Shown here one piece after another: positions 10,176 to 22,107 of a stretch of DNA of 64,000 nucleotides. The DNA lies in assembly GCA_030248215.1 (NCBI GenBank), contig JASANG010001789.1, forward strand, positions 151,501 through 215,500, read 5' to 3'. The stretch comes from Enoplolaimus lenunculus (lineage: Eukaryota; Nematoda; Enoplea; Enoplida; Thoracostomopsidae). The notes under the pieces were generated by a model. The model had not been told where the DNA came from, did no database searches, and saw only the letters and a list, made by a program, of their open reading frames with translations. The translations under genes and the position numbers were made by a program. Within the stretch, counting starts at the first letter, position 1; each line of letters begins with the position of its first letter.

Positions 10176-10334
10176 GTTGCGCTATACTTTTTGACGTGCG
10201 GCGCCGTCGGTCACCTTGCGGTATCGTACGCAAATAACTCACGTACGACACCGTATCGGCCGATGACGGACGGCGCCGTACGGGTGACGCAGGATGACAG
10301 ACGTCGCCGGACGTCAAGTATAGCGCAACCCTTA
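10176..10334. mobile_element. MITE, GCGCTATACTT family
   Basis: Inverted ends TTGCGCTATACTT and AAGTATAGCGCAACCCTTAA, with GACGTGCGGCGCCGTC-type GC-rich arms that can fold. There is no tandem expansion here. It starts directly against the neighbouring TTAGGC element. Confidence 0.75.
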
Positions 10335-10768
10335 ATCTTAAGTTTTTATTTGATAGCGAAATTTTTGCTATTTCAAATTTATGCAAATTTAAAATATTAG
10401 CAAAGAAAATGAAGAAATAACGACTTTAAGAAGTGTAAAGTCTCAGTTTCTACCTCGACTAACAAGCAGTTTTACTGTACGGATCTCGCAATCCCTGGCT
10501 CGGCTCGTCCCTTTTACAATAACCCCCCTCAACTTTGATCTTTTGAATGATTTGCTCTTATGCTGTTGCAGTAACGGAAACCCTTGCATCCTAAGAAAAT
10601 AGGGGGTTACGTTGTATGAAAATTTAAGAAGAGAATACAAACTAAAAAAGAATCTTAAACTCTATTTACAAAAATCGCAAAGACAATGTAGTTTTACCAC
10701 AAATCCACTCTTTGCGATTTGAGAGCCAGCTTCTACTGCTGTGTTTCAGCGAAGCAAATACTCAATCA

Positions 10769-10930
10769 GCGGCGGTGGATCCAAAAAGTTCTGACGGGCA
10801 GGAAGGGCAAAAGTAGTTATGAAACGCCGTTTTTACTGTATGCTATACATGTGCCAATTTTCCGAAAGGTGAAAATTGTATTAAGGTAAAAGCGACCTTA
10901 CCATTTTATCACAAAAAATTTCTCTGACAT
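10769..10930. mobile_element. MITE, CGGATCCA ends, one end lost
   Basis: Left end AGCGGCGGTGGATCCAAAAAG, internal ACCATTTTATCACAAAAA as in the copy at 778. The right end has decayed. Flanking 10400-10768 and 10931-11290 hold AT-rich DNA in which I see no gene. Confidence 0.45.
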
Positions 10931-11294
10931 GGATTGAACATAAAACAGGTTAATTTTAAAATTAGGATTTTTAGTTTAAGTCAAAATTTTCTAATTTGAA
11001 AACATTTAATAAACAATTATTTGAATCATAAACAAAATTAATTTATGCTTAATTTTAGCGAAATATTCACGCAAATACGGGAAATTAAACGGTTCAATAC
11101 TTCAAATTCTTTACGGTATTTGCACGCAATACCTGATATTTTAGCTTACAGTGAGTGTAGGCGATTGACGTAAAGTAACAGCAAAATTTAGCTAAAAACT
11201 AGGGATAAATGTTATCATCGTTTGTCACGCATCTTCGCAAAATTTTCATTTTTTTACAAAAATTACCATTTGATTACTTTAATCAAGAGTCGAT

Positions 11295-11610
11295 ATAAGA
11301 GTGTGCAACTTCCAAAAATACGCGTGGCATAAAAAGTACCACAGCGCGTGGCGTTTTGCACAAACCCCCTTATTTGGGGGGGTCAACTGCACACAGAACT
11401 CAGCTAAACTTAATTCAAGACTGGACAAGGTTTGCACTGTGTATCGCAACAGTATTTGCCTGGGTTCAAGGTTTCAACACCCTCCCCAAAAATGAGGGGG
11501 GTAGGCCAAAAACGCAATCCGTGCCGGGTACATTCTTTAATACACAGAATGCACCCAGTTGCACACTCTTGTTATAAAGAGTATTCATCCACTCTTGCTT
11601 TAACCAAGAG
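11295..11610. mobile_element. MITE, AAGAGTGTGCAACT family
   Basis: Begins AGAGTGTGCAACTTCC and ends with GCACACTCTTG and CACTCTTGCTTTAACC. Internal blocks GTGGCGTTTTGC and AACGCAATCCGTGCCGGGTA are the family's 'ACGCAACG' core. Overlapping false frames cross it. Confidence 0.6.
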
Positions 11611-11754
11611 TGGATGGGTACAAACGGTGCGAACCATGACACTCAGACATAATACTTATTTATATATTAGTTTACAGGATACTGAAAAAACTTAAGTACC
11701 ACGGCGGGGTACCCGTGCGGTTTTTTGCTCCGCGTATAATTTTATTTAGGGTTA

Positions 11755-12030
11755 TTGCATGTGACAGCGACCCGTCCTCTAAACAATAGGGGTCGGCGAA
11801 AAACGCAACGCACGGTGGGAGTAAGACTGCATAATGACAACAGTGTGCAAATCTTGCGGACCCACACGGTGCAAAATGTGCCGCCGGGCGTTGCGTTTTT
11901 GACCGACCCACTCACTCTCCTTTATTAATGGGGGTCAAAATTTTCAGACTGAAATTAAATCTTGCAATTTGTAAACTCTTGTAATCTTCCACTCTTGCTT
12001 TAACCAAGAGTCGGCGATGACTCTATGAAC
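11755..12030. mobile_element. MITE, AAGAGTGTGCAACT family, foldback copy
   Basis: GGGGTCGGCGAAAAACGCAACG and the inverse GCGTTGCGTTTTTGACCGACCC face each other (about 11788 and 11890), so the element folds on itself. It ends in CACTCTTGCTTTAACCAAGAG. Confidence 0.6.
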
Positions 12031-12061
12031 AAGAGTATGCAACTGGGTACATTTTGTGTAC

Positions 12062-12241
12062 AAGCATATATAAACGGTGTGTAGCGGCAAGTACCCTTTG
12101 AAAATGAGGGGGTCATGTAAAAACGCAACGCGCGCTGGATACTTTTTTGTACAAAACAATTTACCCAGCACGCGTTGCGTTTTTACTTGACCCCCTCATT
12201 TTCAAAGAATACTTGCCGCTTCACACCGTTGATATATGCTT
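12062..12241. repeat. Near-perfect 180-bp hairpin
   Basis: Arms of about 75 bp begin AAGCATATATAAACGGTGTG and meet around 12150. They contain GAAAATGAGGGGGTCA, GCGGCAAGTA and AAAACGCAACGCGCGCTGG, with only a few mismatches. It looks like a compact member of the ACGCAACG family. Confidence 0.8.
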
Positions 12242-12299
12242 TACGAATACAATCGGCTGCGACTTCAGTACAAATTGCATATATTGTTGCAAAATACTC

Positions 12300-12531
12300 C
12301 CCCCTAAATGAGTTCGGTTGAGCACAAACGCACAGCGCGCTGGGTACATTCTTTTTTATACAGAATATTTGGATTGCACACTCTTGTCAAAGCGATTATT
12401 CACTCTTATTTTAACCAATTTCCGAATAGATTACACTATAAGCAACTGAACGCAAATTGTATACGCGAAATAATAAACAATGCGCAGTGTTTAACAATTA
12501 TTACACAGTACAAAATCTTCATAAAACGTGA
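12300..12531. mobile_element. ACGCAACG MITE fragment followed by a piggyBac-like MITE fragment
   Basis: 12300-12415 keeps GCACACTCTTG and the family core. 12418-12531 matches the left half of the 271-bp TTAA element (AATGCGCAGTGTTTAACAAT and ACAAAATCTTCATAAAACGT), with its tRNA-like half missing. Confidence 0.45.
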
Positions 12532-12864
12532 GTAGGGGTGGGTATAAGCTTTCCATATTAAGTGTGTCGGGTAATAGGTTGCTGAACAGCAACAAGTTCC
12601 AGTTGAATCTTCGAAATCCGTCGACATCGCTTTTCAACCAAAAGTCATATTTGAACCAAATCAACTCAACTTTTTCACTATTTGATAGTCTCGAGTCGTT
12701 AGCCAAAGATGCTCAACGCCAAAATGCGTGAACAGGGGGATTCAGTCGTCAAACCCCCTTAGGGATTTTTATAAATATATTTTTCAACACAAGATAGCAG
12801 GACGGCTTTCAAATTATTATGGAATGTAACCCCTTTTCCAAAATCCGGCAACGCAAATGTAACC

Positions 12865-13047
12865 GGCCCATATATAGAACAGGGCCGGAACAGTAGAAGC
12901 ATATTCCTAAGCCTAAGCATAAGCGTAAAGATGAGCTTATTCCTAAACCTAAGCCTAAACTTAAGCAAAAAAATTGAGTCTAAAGCTTAAACTGACTCTA
13001 TTACAGCCTCTCCAGAAAACGATCCGACCCTGTTCTATACATGAGCC
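12865..13047. mobile_element. TTAGGC-MITE with 8-bp duplication
   Basis: Ends GGCCCATATATAGAACAGG and CTGTTCTATACATGAGCC. Flanks ATGTAACC (12857-12864) and ATGTAATC (13048-13055) are a 7/8 target duplication. It has a short hexamer tract. 13050-13700 holds AT-rich DNA with no gene seen. Confidence 0.85.
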
Positions 13048-13701
13048 ATGTAATCTATAGCAAAAATATTTTCACTCCTAGAAAAGACGTGCTGCTACGT
13101 ACTTAGAATTGTGGCATTACCCCTAAAGTTTATTGCTCCACCCATAGCATGTTGAACTGGCTACGGTCCTGAAACGGCTATGATATTAATTAAAGCATAA
13201 ATGCACTCGGAGCATGCCAGAATCTGGCTTGTTTTGCCTAAAAAATACACCCGCATAACTGGTGGGTTATTATCCCAAATGACCAGATTAAAAAGGGGAA
13301 AACATGAATATTTTAGTATGTTTTAAGGAAATTTGAACACAAATTGTGCGTTACTAAATTATTTTAGCAGAAAAAAATTTAAAAAATGATTAAAATTAGA
13401 AGAGTATATTTATTTAAAAGCAGTGCCTTAACCTGACAAAAATATAATTTGAATGTAAGAGCGACCTAAGATACGTTCACCTGGCGTGTTTGTTGGTTCG
13501 TAACTTTGAGTATCTTAAGGTAAACTATTTGTAATATTACATAAATTTAATTGCCAGAAATATGCATTGTATTAATTCTTGTAAACCAACGGAAGCGTAG
13601 CCAGCGAGGGGGTAGGCGTCAAACCTGTTTAGTATTTCTGTGCAGGGGTTGTTTTGATACGGTTTCAGTTTGTTATACCATGTGACACTCTTCGAAATTT
13701 T

Positions 13702-13885
13702 GGCCAATGTTACTTTAAGGGGCGTAACAGTAGATTAAGCGTATTCCTAAGCCTAAGCCTAAGCCTAAGCGTTGCAAAAATGTGTTCCTAAACCTAAACC
13801 TAAGCCTAAGCAAAAAATGTAATCTAGAATCTACTGTTTTATGGACCCACCAGAAACCTGGACGCCCCTTAAAGTAACATGGGCC
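13702..13885. mobile_element. TTAGGC-MITE, TACTTTAAGGGGCG subtype, perfect TSD
   Basis: Ends GGCCAATGTTACTTTAAGG and CCTTAAAGTAACATGGGCC. Flanked on both sides by GAAATTTT (13694-13701, 13886-13893). Contains one GTTGCAAAAATGTGTTCCT spacer. Confidence 0.9.
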
Positions 13886-13899
13886 GAAATTTTTATAGC

Positions 13900-14292
13900 A
13901 CGTAAAACATCACCCACCTTTTCAAAATTCGGACTACACCCGCATTCATAACTGATATTATTTTTCGCAAATTTTTGTGCACTAGAAAGTTTTTCAGTAA
14001 ACGCAAACTTGTGAGCCCGAACAACGAAAGAATACTTACAATAAAGCAATCTTGATGGACCAAAAGCCATTTTACCCCTGCTCAATTTCAACAATTTAAA
14101 AATGTATTTTTTGTTATTTTGAATTTTTCCTAAAAACAACTTTCTCAAATTCATAAGAAAAATATAAGAACTATTTTTGTGTTTAAACAAACACTGCGAA
14201 ATATAGAAATCGGTCATAATTATCGTGGTTCGTATGGAAACGCGTAGGAATAGTGAATAATTAATAAATGTTGCATAATTTTTGTGGTGCAA
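13900..14292 (-). other. AT-rich long open frame, doubtful
   Basis: A 153-codon frame rich in Lys, Asn, Phe and Ile ends inside the TIR of the neighbouring MITE (13702-13885). It has no recognisable domain and no splice-site support. It is longer than expected for DNA this AT-rich, so it is recorded, but it is probably not a gene. Confidence 0.12.
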
Positions 14293-14419
14293 TTATATGC
14301 AGTTATACACAGACGTTCTTGCTAAACCGAATTAATTTTTAATCCAAAATGAGAAATTAGAAATTATTTAAATTGTAAAATCAGCCAAAAAATATTGCTT
14401 GATGAGAAACGGATATATA

Positions 14420-14700
14420 TCAGGGTACAACGCCAGGTCTGTCTCCGGTTCCGGTAGAAAATCGACCTCCGGCTTCGGTAGAATTTTTGCCGGAAACATT
14501 TTCGGTAGTGAATTTTGGAGAATGTTACAAAAATTTGTTTGTTTTGATATTTGCAAAAATTAGCGAAATAGACGCCGTTTAAACTAGCTAATTTCACCTC
14601 ACCTCGCTCCACCGGCGGATTTTATTAACATCCGGTTCCGGCTCTGGTGTTTGTCGCCTCCGGTTGCACTCTGACCTGCCGGAAAAATTTTGGTCTCCCA
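14420..14700. repeat. CCGGAG-rich repeat (GGTGCAACCGGA family remnant)
   Basis: Dense TCCGGTTCCGGTAGAAAATCG and related words. The same vocabulary recurs at 25060-25200, 39204-39621, 43858-43940 and 59330-59880. Ends are not clear here. Confidence 0.5.
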
Positions 14701-14819
14701 CCAAGAAAGCCTTCAAACTAGCTTGTAAATAATCGCAAACCCTTGTACTCTCGTCCTAAACATTTTGCAGCATCCATAGCAATTTGAGCTAATACTAATT
14801 TGTAAATCGAAGTCAAATA

Positions 14820-14975
14820 CAGGCTCGAGTGTCCAACCCTGAGACTCGAGTCATCAATGCTAACGCTCCTTTACCCCCACGCACGAGTTCCGGGTTCAAA
14901 TCCAAGTTTGAAATTATGTACGAGTCCCGGGTTCAAATCCAAGTTTGAAATTATATATTAGGCCAAATAGAAAAT
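14820..14975. repeat. tRNA-like element remnant with a 38-bp duplication
   Basis: CTCGAGTGTCCAACC and GGGTTCAAATCCAAGTTTG are tRNA-like (A- and B-box style) and related to the piggyBac-like MITE core. The segment ACGAGTTCCGGGTTCAAATC to AATTATGTA is tandemly duplicated (about 14881-14957). Confidence 0.5.
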
Positions 14976-15516
14976 ATTCTTGTAAGAATTGGTTTACTGT
15001 TAATTTCCAATTTATTTTAAAATTGAAAACGTGAAAAATATAACATTTTTTATGCCCAACTTAATCGGATTTTAAATTTTACAAATCCGGCCACTGTCAC
15101 ATATCCTCCACGTTTTAGGATGATCCATATCCAGAGTTGCCATACACCAACGATTCTTGCTACTACATATTTTAGTTCCATAACCAGTACCAGCGGAAGC
15201 GATCCCAAAAACCCCTAATTTGGGAAGCCGACCCCTTGAGAGGCCCCATTTCGGCAAACTAACTTTTGTTCAGGCGGACTACGACGGTATAGAGCTTTGA
15301 AACATTTTATTGGGGGTCCATCGGACCTGTTTAAGACAGCCGGTTGCCCTAACACAGGATCAGCCTACAACTAATCTTAGTAAATATTAAAATTATTAGC
15401 TAATCGGGTGGATTTATTTAAAACAACACCCAAATTATCCACGAATGCCTACGCTGACCACACGGGGACATGTGATCGCCTTCACATTGCGGGTGTTGCC
15501 TGTCAATTGCAAAAAT

Positions 15517-15709
15517 GGGCCCATGTAAAGATAAGGGGCGTAACGTTTTTCTGTGGGACTGCAATAGCGTAAGCTTACGCTTTCGACTATTTTTCGCTTG
15601 GCTTAGGCTTACGTTTAGGCTTAGGCTTAGGAATATGCTCATTCTTACGCTTAGGCTTAGCCTTAGGCTCAGGTTTAACTGTTCGCGCTCCTGTGCTTTA
15701 CAATGGCCC
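15517..15709. mobile_element. TTAGGC-MITE
   Basis: Ends GGGCCCATGTAAAGATAAGG and GTGCTTTACAATGGCCC. It is in the orientation with (CTTAGG)n on the plus strand. 15710-16170 next to it is AT-rich with no gene seen. Confidence 0.85.
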
Positions 15710-16171
15710 AAAAAATGAGACAAAAATCGAGGTATATAAATTTTTGTTCTGTGGTCCAATTTTCAGCCTCAGCAGTAAGCTAGAAAAGTTTTCGGCAGAC
15801 AAAATATTTAAATTTTATATCGTTTACCAATTTTTCCTAATCCACCCGCTTGTTGAATTCAGTTTAAAAACTGCGCTGAAGTATTAATAAATGTCATTTG
15901 AAGACACCGATTTTAGTTGCACAACAGCAATTTAGCGCGGATCCCGCTGAAATGCTATCATTGTTATTGAACCAATCAACTCGCGGGGTGGCACGGGTTT
16001 ATTCTCAGGGGTAAAGCTTAATAAAAAAATTCAAAAAGAGGTTGGTTGTTTGTCCAGCTAAAAAGCAAAGCCGAGGCTAAACCCGAAACCTCTGAGATGG
16101 ACTGTTCAAAGTATTATCTAGAGACGTAGCAGATAACCCAGAACATAACACCAGATACGTGGGGTCATGAG

Positions 16172-16330
16172 TCCCGTAGCCAGGGGGGTAAGAGAGGCTG
16201 AACCCCCCTGGAAGAATTTTACACCGCCTCCCTAAAATTTTTTAACGTAGCTTATAAATCGTCGAAAACCCTTATATGCCCCTCCTGAAAATTTTTTAGC
16301 TGCTTAAGCAGGGTGAGCTGGCTACAGGCT
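16172..16330. mobile_element. MITE, CCCGTAGCCAG family
   Basis: Ends TCCCGTAGCCAGGGGGG and GAGCTGGCTACAGG. The body holds CTTATAAATCGTCGAAAACC and the CCCCTCCTGAAAATTTTTTAG block. Confidence 0.7.
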
Positions 16331-16421
16331 TAGGAATCGCAATATATTTGCGAAACCATTCACGATCGAAGCGTGAACCCAAATATAGGCAATACCGATA
16401 TGGTTGTCACGAATTACGACG

Positions 16422-16577
16422 ATGGCTGATCGGTTTCGCCTGGTGCGTCCAAGGTACTCAGGACTTCCCTTGGACTGTGGGGACGGGTCGGTTACCGAGG
16501 CACTGCAAAAAAGGTTTCGCTGTGGGAATAATCCACAGGTTTATACCCCGAACCCCCATACCTGCAGCCTTGCATAA
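16422..16577 (+). other. GC-richer island with open frames, possible exon
   Basis: A compositionally distinct island sits in AT-rich DNA. One frame runs from ATG 16422 for 51 codons (MADRFRLVRPRYSGLPLDCG at the start), and a second plus frame is open from 16348 to 16641. No family is recognised and strand is not settled. It could be a captured exon or unique intergenic DNA. Confidence 0.2.
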
Positions 16578-17476
16578 AAGTGCAAAACGGATTTGTCCAG
16601 CGCTTCAATATATATTTTTATACCAAAATAACATTAGCTATTGAGCTAATAATGACCGTTTTAAGTATTTTTTGTCGGTTCTTGTTTTGGGTAAACGAAC
16701 CAGGCACCGGTGGACGCCTGGTTTATTTGGATTTGAAAAGTGGGTTTTATCGGTTTAGGAAATACTCCGTTGCGTAAACAACAATAGCGTACATATTGCA
16801 TACAGGGAAGCAGTGGCATTGTGCGGGAGTTGGAAGACATCTGCCCCCTCTGCGCTATACAACCTTGCAGGATTATGTTAACTGTAGGGGACTGTCTACT
16901 AAGAAGCCTAAAACTAAGCCAAAATCTAAGACTAAACCTAAGCCTAAATAGGTATTGAAACAAAACATTATTCAGAAATGCGTATAGCAACAATCACCAG
17001 TTAGCGATAGGGTGTCAAATAGATGGTCTGCTACAATTGCATATCTCAAAAGTGGGACAAAAGTGGAGCCAATCAAACGCGAACAATGTGCTAAATTTCG
17101 AGCGTTTCTATTCGTTGGATCAAAAGTTACATATCATTTGACCAATTAATGATAGGTGCTACACATATTTGAGAATACGGGCTAAAAAGCTCAATTTATA
17201 TATGGCAATGGTCAGTTTCGACTAAATTAAAAAAATTCAAAATATGGTATATTCCTTAAAAGATTAACGTAATTGGTCGATTCCTTCAGGAGGTCAGACT
17301 ACAGGCATGGTACAATGTACATTTTAGCTTAACCACAGCCACTTGAATAACAGGACATTTTAGACCCATCGTATTAGTGTTCTACACCAAAAAACATTTC
17401 GATTTGCTATAAAATGAATAACTAAAATTCTTATTCTCTCGCGATTATCGAAACGAAATTAAAAGAATTTTAGCAA

Positions 17477-17750
17477 AGCCCTATTCACACGTGTAAGTTT
17501 TTGCTGCGAGAAGTTGCAGCTGCGAATTGCGCGCAGAACTTGCATTTTTCATCAGCCAATAAGAACTCGGCTGCAATAAATTCAGTGAACTTGCATGGTT
17601 ATTCACACATGTGAACTGAATTCCTAGCTATGATTTTTAATGAATTATTCGCAGCAGCAAGTTTATCGAACTTGATTTTGAACAAAACTTGCAAGTGCCA
17701 GTTGCAGCTGCCAGTTCTCGCAGCAAAAACTTGCACGTGTGATTAGGGCT
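17477..17750. mobile_element. MITE with 36-bp inverted ends, AGCCCTATTCACACG
   Basis: Left AGCCCTATTCACACGTGTAA and right TTGCACGTGTGATTAGGGCT are inverse over about 36 bp, with one or two mismatches (TTTTTGCTGCGAGAA included). The interior repeats AGTTGCAGCTGC. 17181-17476 before it shows nothing. Confidence 0.85.
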
Positions 17751-18004
17751 TAAACACGTTTGACACGCATCATGCCACGCGACATTTTGCCTACTTATAT
17801 TACATACGCAATTTGAATATATTTATGGCGAATAATCGTGCTTAGGCGTAGGACCAATACGGCAGCGTTTCTTTTCATTTTAGTGCTTAATTTCTAGTAA
17901 AATCAGTAAAAAATTTAAGCTGACTTTTTACAGTTTGATGCATTCAGGATTCTGTAGTTTTTTGCAGCTGCAACTAAAACGAAAAACATAAATCCCAAAA
18001 ATAG

Positions 18005-18335
18005 CTTTGATGAAATCAAGAGTGCATGATACAAGAGTATGCAACTCTTTGTGTTCCGCATGGTACAAAATGTACCACCTGGCGTTGCGTTTTTGGCCGA
18101 CCCCAACTTGTTTAGAGAGGGGGTTGCTGTCACATGCAATAACCCTAAATTAAATTATAAGCGGAGCAATTTGTTGCCGGATACGTAAAGTGTCATGGTT
18201 CGCATAGGTTGTACACCCCTCTGAATAAAGAGGGAAGGGCAAAAATTCACGCGTGCCCGGTACACTCTTTTCTGCCCAGAAAGCACTCAGTTGCATACTC
18301 TTGTTAGTATGCATCATCCACTCTTGATAAAATTG
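18005..18335. mobile_element. MITE, AAGAGTGTGCAACT family
   Basis: Contains ATACAAGAGTATGCAACTC, TACCACCTGGCGTTGCGTTT, TGACCGACCCC-like words and a distal TTGCATACTCTTGTTAG. A close relative is at 61765-61985. Confidence 0.6.
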
Positions 18336-18657
18336 ATTGAGTGGCGGATTCAGGACGTTTTTAGTGCGAAAAAATGTCCTGAAAAGCATAGAATGGTTAA
18401 AACAGTTTATACTATAGAAAAATTGAAACTTAGCAAAAATTTCAATCCGTTTGTAAATCGGGCCAAACGCACGGGTGTGTTTTGAAATTTCATTCGACGT
18501 TCAAAAATAATCACTTAGAAATTTACGAACCTTAAAACTTCGCCAATCTTTTTTTGCAATTTTGTTCAAACTACCACGCAAAATATTTTCCGTTTCTGTC
18601 GATAAAATAGCGTTTCCGCGTCTGAGGTTTAAGGTACAGCCTCAACCGCGCGTAGGT

Positions 18658-18873
18658 GGTCCATGTTACTTTAAGGGGCGTCCAGGTTTCTGGTGGGTCT
18701 ATAAAAGAGTAGGTTTAGATTCTAGATTACATTTCTTTGCTTAGGCTTAGGAACACATTCTTGCAACGCTTAGGCTTAGGCTTAGAAACACATCCTTGCA
18801 ACGCTTAGGGCTTAGGCTTAGGCTTAGGAATACGCCTTAATCTACTGTTACACCCTTTAAAGTAACTTTGACC
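18658..18873. mobile_element. TTAGGC-MITE, TACTTTAAGGGGCG subtype
   Basis: Ends GGTCCATGTTACTTTAAGG and TTTAAAGTAACTTTGACC. It has three short hexamer blocks with ACACATTCTTGCAACG spacers. No clean target duplication. Confidence 0.82.
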
Positions 18874-19270
18874 GGACGGGGAATCCCACAAAAACCATTA
18901 ACTGATTAAAAACTACGGGTACTGTGATTTGGTTCTGCAGCCAAAAATGGTTGTGTTTTCACGGTTGAAAAATAACATTTTTTTGTGCGAAAATATATTT
19001 TTTCTATTTTTTGTTTCAAAATTCGGTTTCAGGTCGCTGGTTGTTTTTGAATTTGATATTTTTAAAAATTTTATTAAAATTATACCACTGTATGATTTAG
19101 TTAAGCGTTTTTAAATTAAGGGTTGCGTTTGGCACTGTCGGGTGCCAAACACCAAAATTCCACTATTGAAATATTGGCTTTTAATATAAAAATTGTCAAA
19201 TCAACATTCTGTAACACAGCCAGCACTTCCGCCGGACACAAAGAATTTAACTTTGGATCGACCATCTCAA

Positions 19271-19490
19271 GGTCGCACTATACTTTGGATGCCTTCCGGC
19301 GTCGTCAGTTCCCGTCTGGCTCCTTCTGTCGTCCGGCCCCGTCCGGCCCCGTCCGTCATTTGTCGTACTTACGTAACTAATTCACGTACAATGCCGCACG
19401 GCGACGGACCGCGCCGGACGTTGACGGTCAACGCCGGACGGATTACGGACGATGCCGAACGGCGCCGTACGACAATCGTATGGCCAACCC
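19271..19490. mobile_element. MITE, GCGCTATACTT family, diverged
   Basis: Left GGTCGCACTATACTTTGG, GC-rich foldable centre (GTCCGGCCCCGTCCG, GACGGACCGCGCCGG), right end worn. 18875-19260 before it holds AT-rich DNA with no gene seen. Confidence 0.5.
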
Positions 19491-19957
19491 ATAGCCGTTC
19501 CTTTGGGTATATCTGTCATTAAAGTTTTTGCCTAAAACCAATTCTTCCTTGTTTAATTTAGTCAAACCTAAACGATATTTTAGTTCGATTTTCAAATAAC
19601 CATAAAGTCTAAGCGTTTCACAAGCTGGCGTGTGGCGTTTGTTGACCGAATTTCGGCACGCAATCGTGCCAACGTACACAATATTCAGTCTAAGAGTTTC
19701 TTACTTTGAAAAATATTTATTTTTTAGCTTTAGACAAACCAGAAAACAGTTGTTTGTTTAAGTAATTTTTGAGGAGACAGACACGACTTCGAAGTGAATG
19801 GATTGTCGCCTAAAATGTCTTCAGGCTGACGGCGAAGACCATTAGTTCTGGTACAGTTCAAACTACGTTTATCGCTTAGGCTTAGACGTGAGTTTAGGTT
19901 TTAGCTTAGGCTTAGGCTTTAGATAAGTTTTAAGTGTAAGCCTAAGCTCAAGCCTTA

Positions 19958-20070
19958 CGGTTACGCTATACTTTACTGTGTCGAATGCCGCTGTGGCCCG
20001 CCTCACGCCGCTATGAGTTCCTAACCAAAATCCAGCCGGCAGCCGCGTTGTGAGTATAGCAGAACCCTAA
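19958..20070. mobile_element. MITE, GCGCTATACTT family, short
   Basis: Ends GGTTACGCTATACTTTAC and GAGTATAGCAGAACCCTAAG. It has little interior. Confidence 0.65.
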
Positions 20071-20548
20071 GTCAAAGCTTAAACGGGGTCAAATATGTAC
20101 AAGAGCATGCTTATAGTCGACGCTGTGGTCTTTCCTCAAACTTGAACTTAACTCACAGATAAGCCGACTTGAACTATTAATTTCAAATTATAACACGCAG
20201 CTTATGTTGTTGGCATCTAAATACGAATTAGAAACATTACGTTTACAGATTTATAAGCTAGGACCGCATTGTCAAATGTGTGTAGCACATATCACCAACT
20301 GGTAATCGATAGGTCTTGTAACTTTCGAACCAGTGAATGCTGAACCTCAAAATTAAGCTCACATAGTCTTAAGCAGTTAACACAGAAAGAGAACTAATGT
20401 CGTAGGGATTACGTGGTATTAGTTGCATATCAGTGCTGTTGCAGATCGGGGTTGGAATTTTTCAATTTCAATTCTGAATCTACTCTTAAGAAACCATCAA
20501 AAAGTGTCTTAGAATTTGAAAAAATCAAACTTTTTACGTATTTAAACA

Positions 20549-20820
20549 ATAATCCTTTCACTCATACAGTATACTATGAGCAACTAAATACAATAATGTA
20601 CGAGCAATACACACACTGTGAGCTGTGTTTAAATTTTATAACATATATGCGCAGTGCAAAATCTCCACAAGACGTAAGAGCCTATTCGGGCTCGAGCGTC
20701 AAGCTCCTAAAGCTCAGTAGTCATCGTAAACGCGTCCCCTCCCGTGAGACTGGGGATCGAATCTTACCTTAAAATTACATTTCATATAAAATTGAAAATA
20801 TTCATGTGAGAAAGGCTTAA
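20549..20820. mobile_element. piggyBac-like MITE with tRNA-like core, diverged
   Basis: Right end ATTCATGTGAGAAAGGCTTAA matches the full copies. The core has GGGCTCGAGCGTCAAGCTCC and a tRNA-like segment. The left end is degraded. 20830-21120 beyond it shows nothing. Confidence 0.7.
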
Positions 20821-21125
20821 TATAGAATGATAAGGGGAGGTCATGAGAAGTGCATATGTTCAAAAATTTTAAAATCCAATTTAAACAAATAGTTAAGTTT
20901 TATGCATATATATTATCGGGCAATGACATAAGAAACACGCCAGAGATTCGCTTGATACTAAAAGTGATTTCTATGAGTCTATAATTTCAATTTTTCGAAC
21001 GCGGACTGAAGTATTTACTTAACTTAAGTACGCTTTCAGAAAAGATAAATTTAATTGTTTAACATATGCCAAAGTATGACTTACTTAATTAAGGCTTCAC
21101 AAACCCAGTCATTATCTGCACATGA

Positions 21126-21320
21126 ACCCATGTTACCTTTAAGGCCGTCCCGGTTTGTGGTGGGTCTGTAAAAAAGTAGGCTTACATTTTAGACTACATT
21201 TCTGCTTAGGTTTAGGCTTAGTGTTAGCCTTAGGAATACGCTTTCGCAACGCTTAGGCTTTGGCTCAGGCTTCGAAATACGTTTAATCTACTGTTTTTCG
21301 GCCCTAAAAGTAACATTGGC
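21126..21320. mobile_element. TTAGGC-MITE, TACTTTAAGGGGCG subtype, old
   Basis: Ends CCCATGTTACCTTTAAGG and CTAAAAGTAACATTGGC, with only a few hexamers left. Confidence 0.75.
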
Positions 21321-21715
21321 TTTCACATGAACGAATCGCTCGACCTACTACGGACCCATAAAAATACGAATCTTTTCTAGTATTAACGTGTGATGCTTAT
21401 GGATTATGCCAGGATTTCAAATGCGATTAGGTGAAAAATTTTGAAATTTGCAAGCAAGCGCATCAAGCAACAACATCATTTTTCAACCTCTCGACAAAGT
21501 AGGATTTAGTTCCAAAGTCCCTAAACGGGCCCAATATGTACCATCGTTAATTTCAATAACGCAAAATACCCTATTCGCTTTAGTTTCATAGCTACCTATA
21601 AAACAAGCTAAATTTCGCCAAACAAGCGTACAAAAACCCCGTTTTAAGCTAAACTTTTATTCATAAGACAACAGGCATAACCTTATAGAATTTGTGTGAG
21701 TGGCCTAAAAATGAC

Positions 21716-21888
21716 GGTTCATGTAAGCATCAGGGGCGGAACGTTTTTTCTGTGGGACTGCAATAGAGCAAGATAACGTGTAATTTTTTGCTAAGGCTTA
21801 TGCTTAAGATTAGGTACAAGCTAATTCTTACATTTTGTCGGAGGATTACGCTTATACTACTGTTACGGCCCTGTTCTATAGATTGGTC
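21716..21888. mobile_element. TTAGGC-MITE with perfect 8-bp TSD
   Basis: Begins GGTTCATGTAAGCATCAGG, ends CTGTTCTATAGATTGGTC. Flanked by AAAATGAC at 21708-21715 and 21889-21896. The hexamer tract is short. Confidence 0.9.
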
Positions 21889-22107
21889 AAAATGACAAGG
21901 AACCGAAAAGCATATCTTTCTCTTGTATAGGCAGTTTCGTAGTCTTTCTTCGGCATGCAAACTAGCAAACTTGTGGCTTTGTTTTTCCGCGAATGATTTT
22001 AATTTAGTTGAAATCAGAGGATAACTTTTTTCTAAATATGAGGCTTGTGTCTCCGCCGCTAGAAGCATTGTTTAATATTTATAACAAATATACGGCATTG
22101 AAACGTA

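Noticed and set aside
9682-10386. Leu/Arg-rich 234-codon frame and its Ser/Leu and Lys/Pro counterparts; similar frames at 33.7, 36.3, 48.7 and 61.5 kb
   Set aside because: They are translations of (CCTAAG)n tracts within MITEs.
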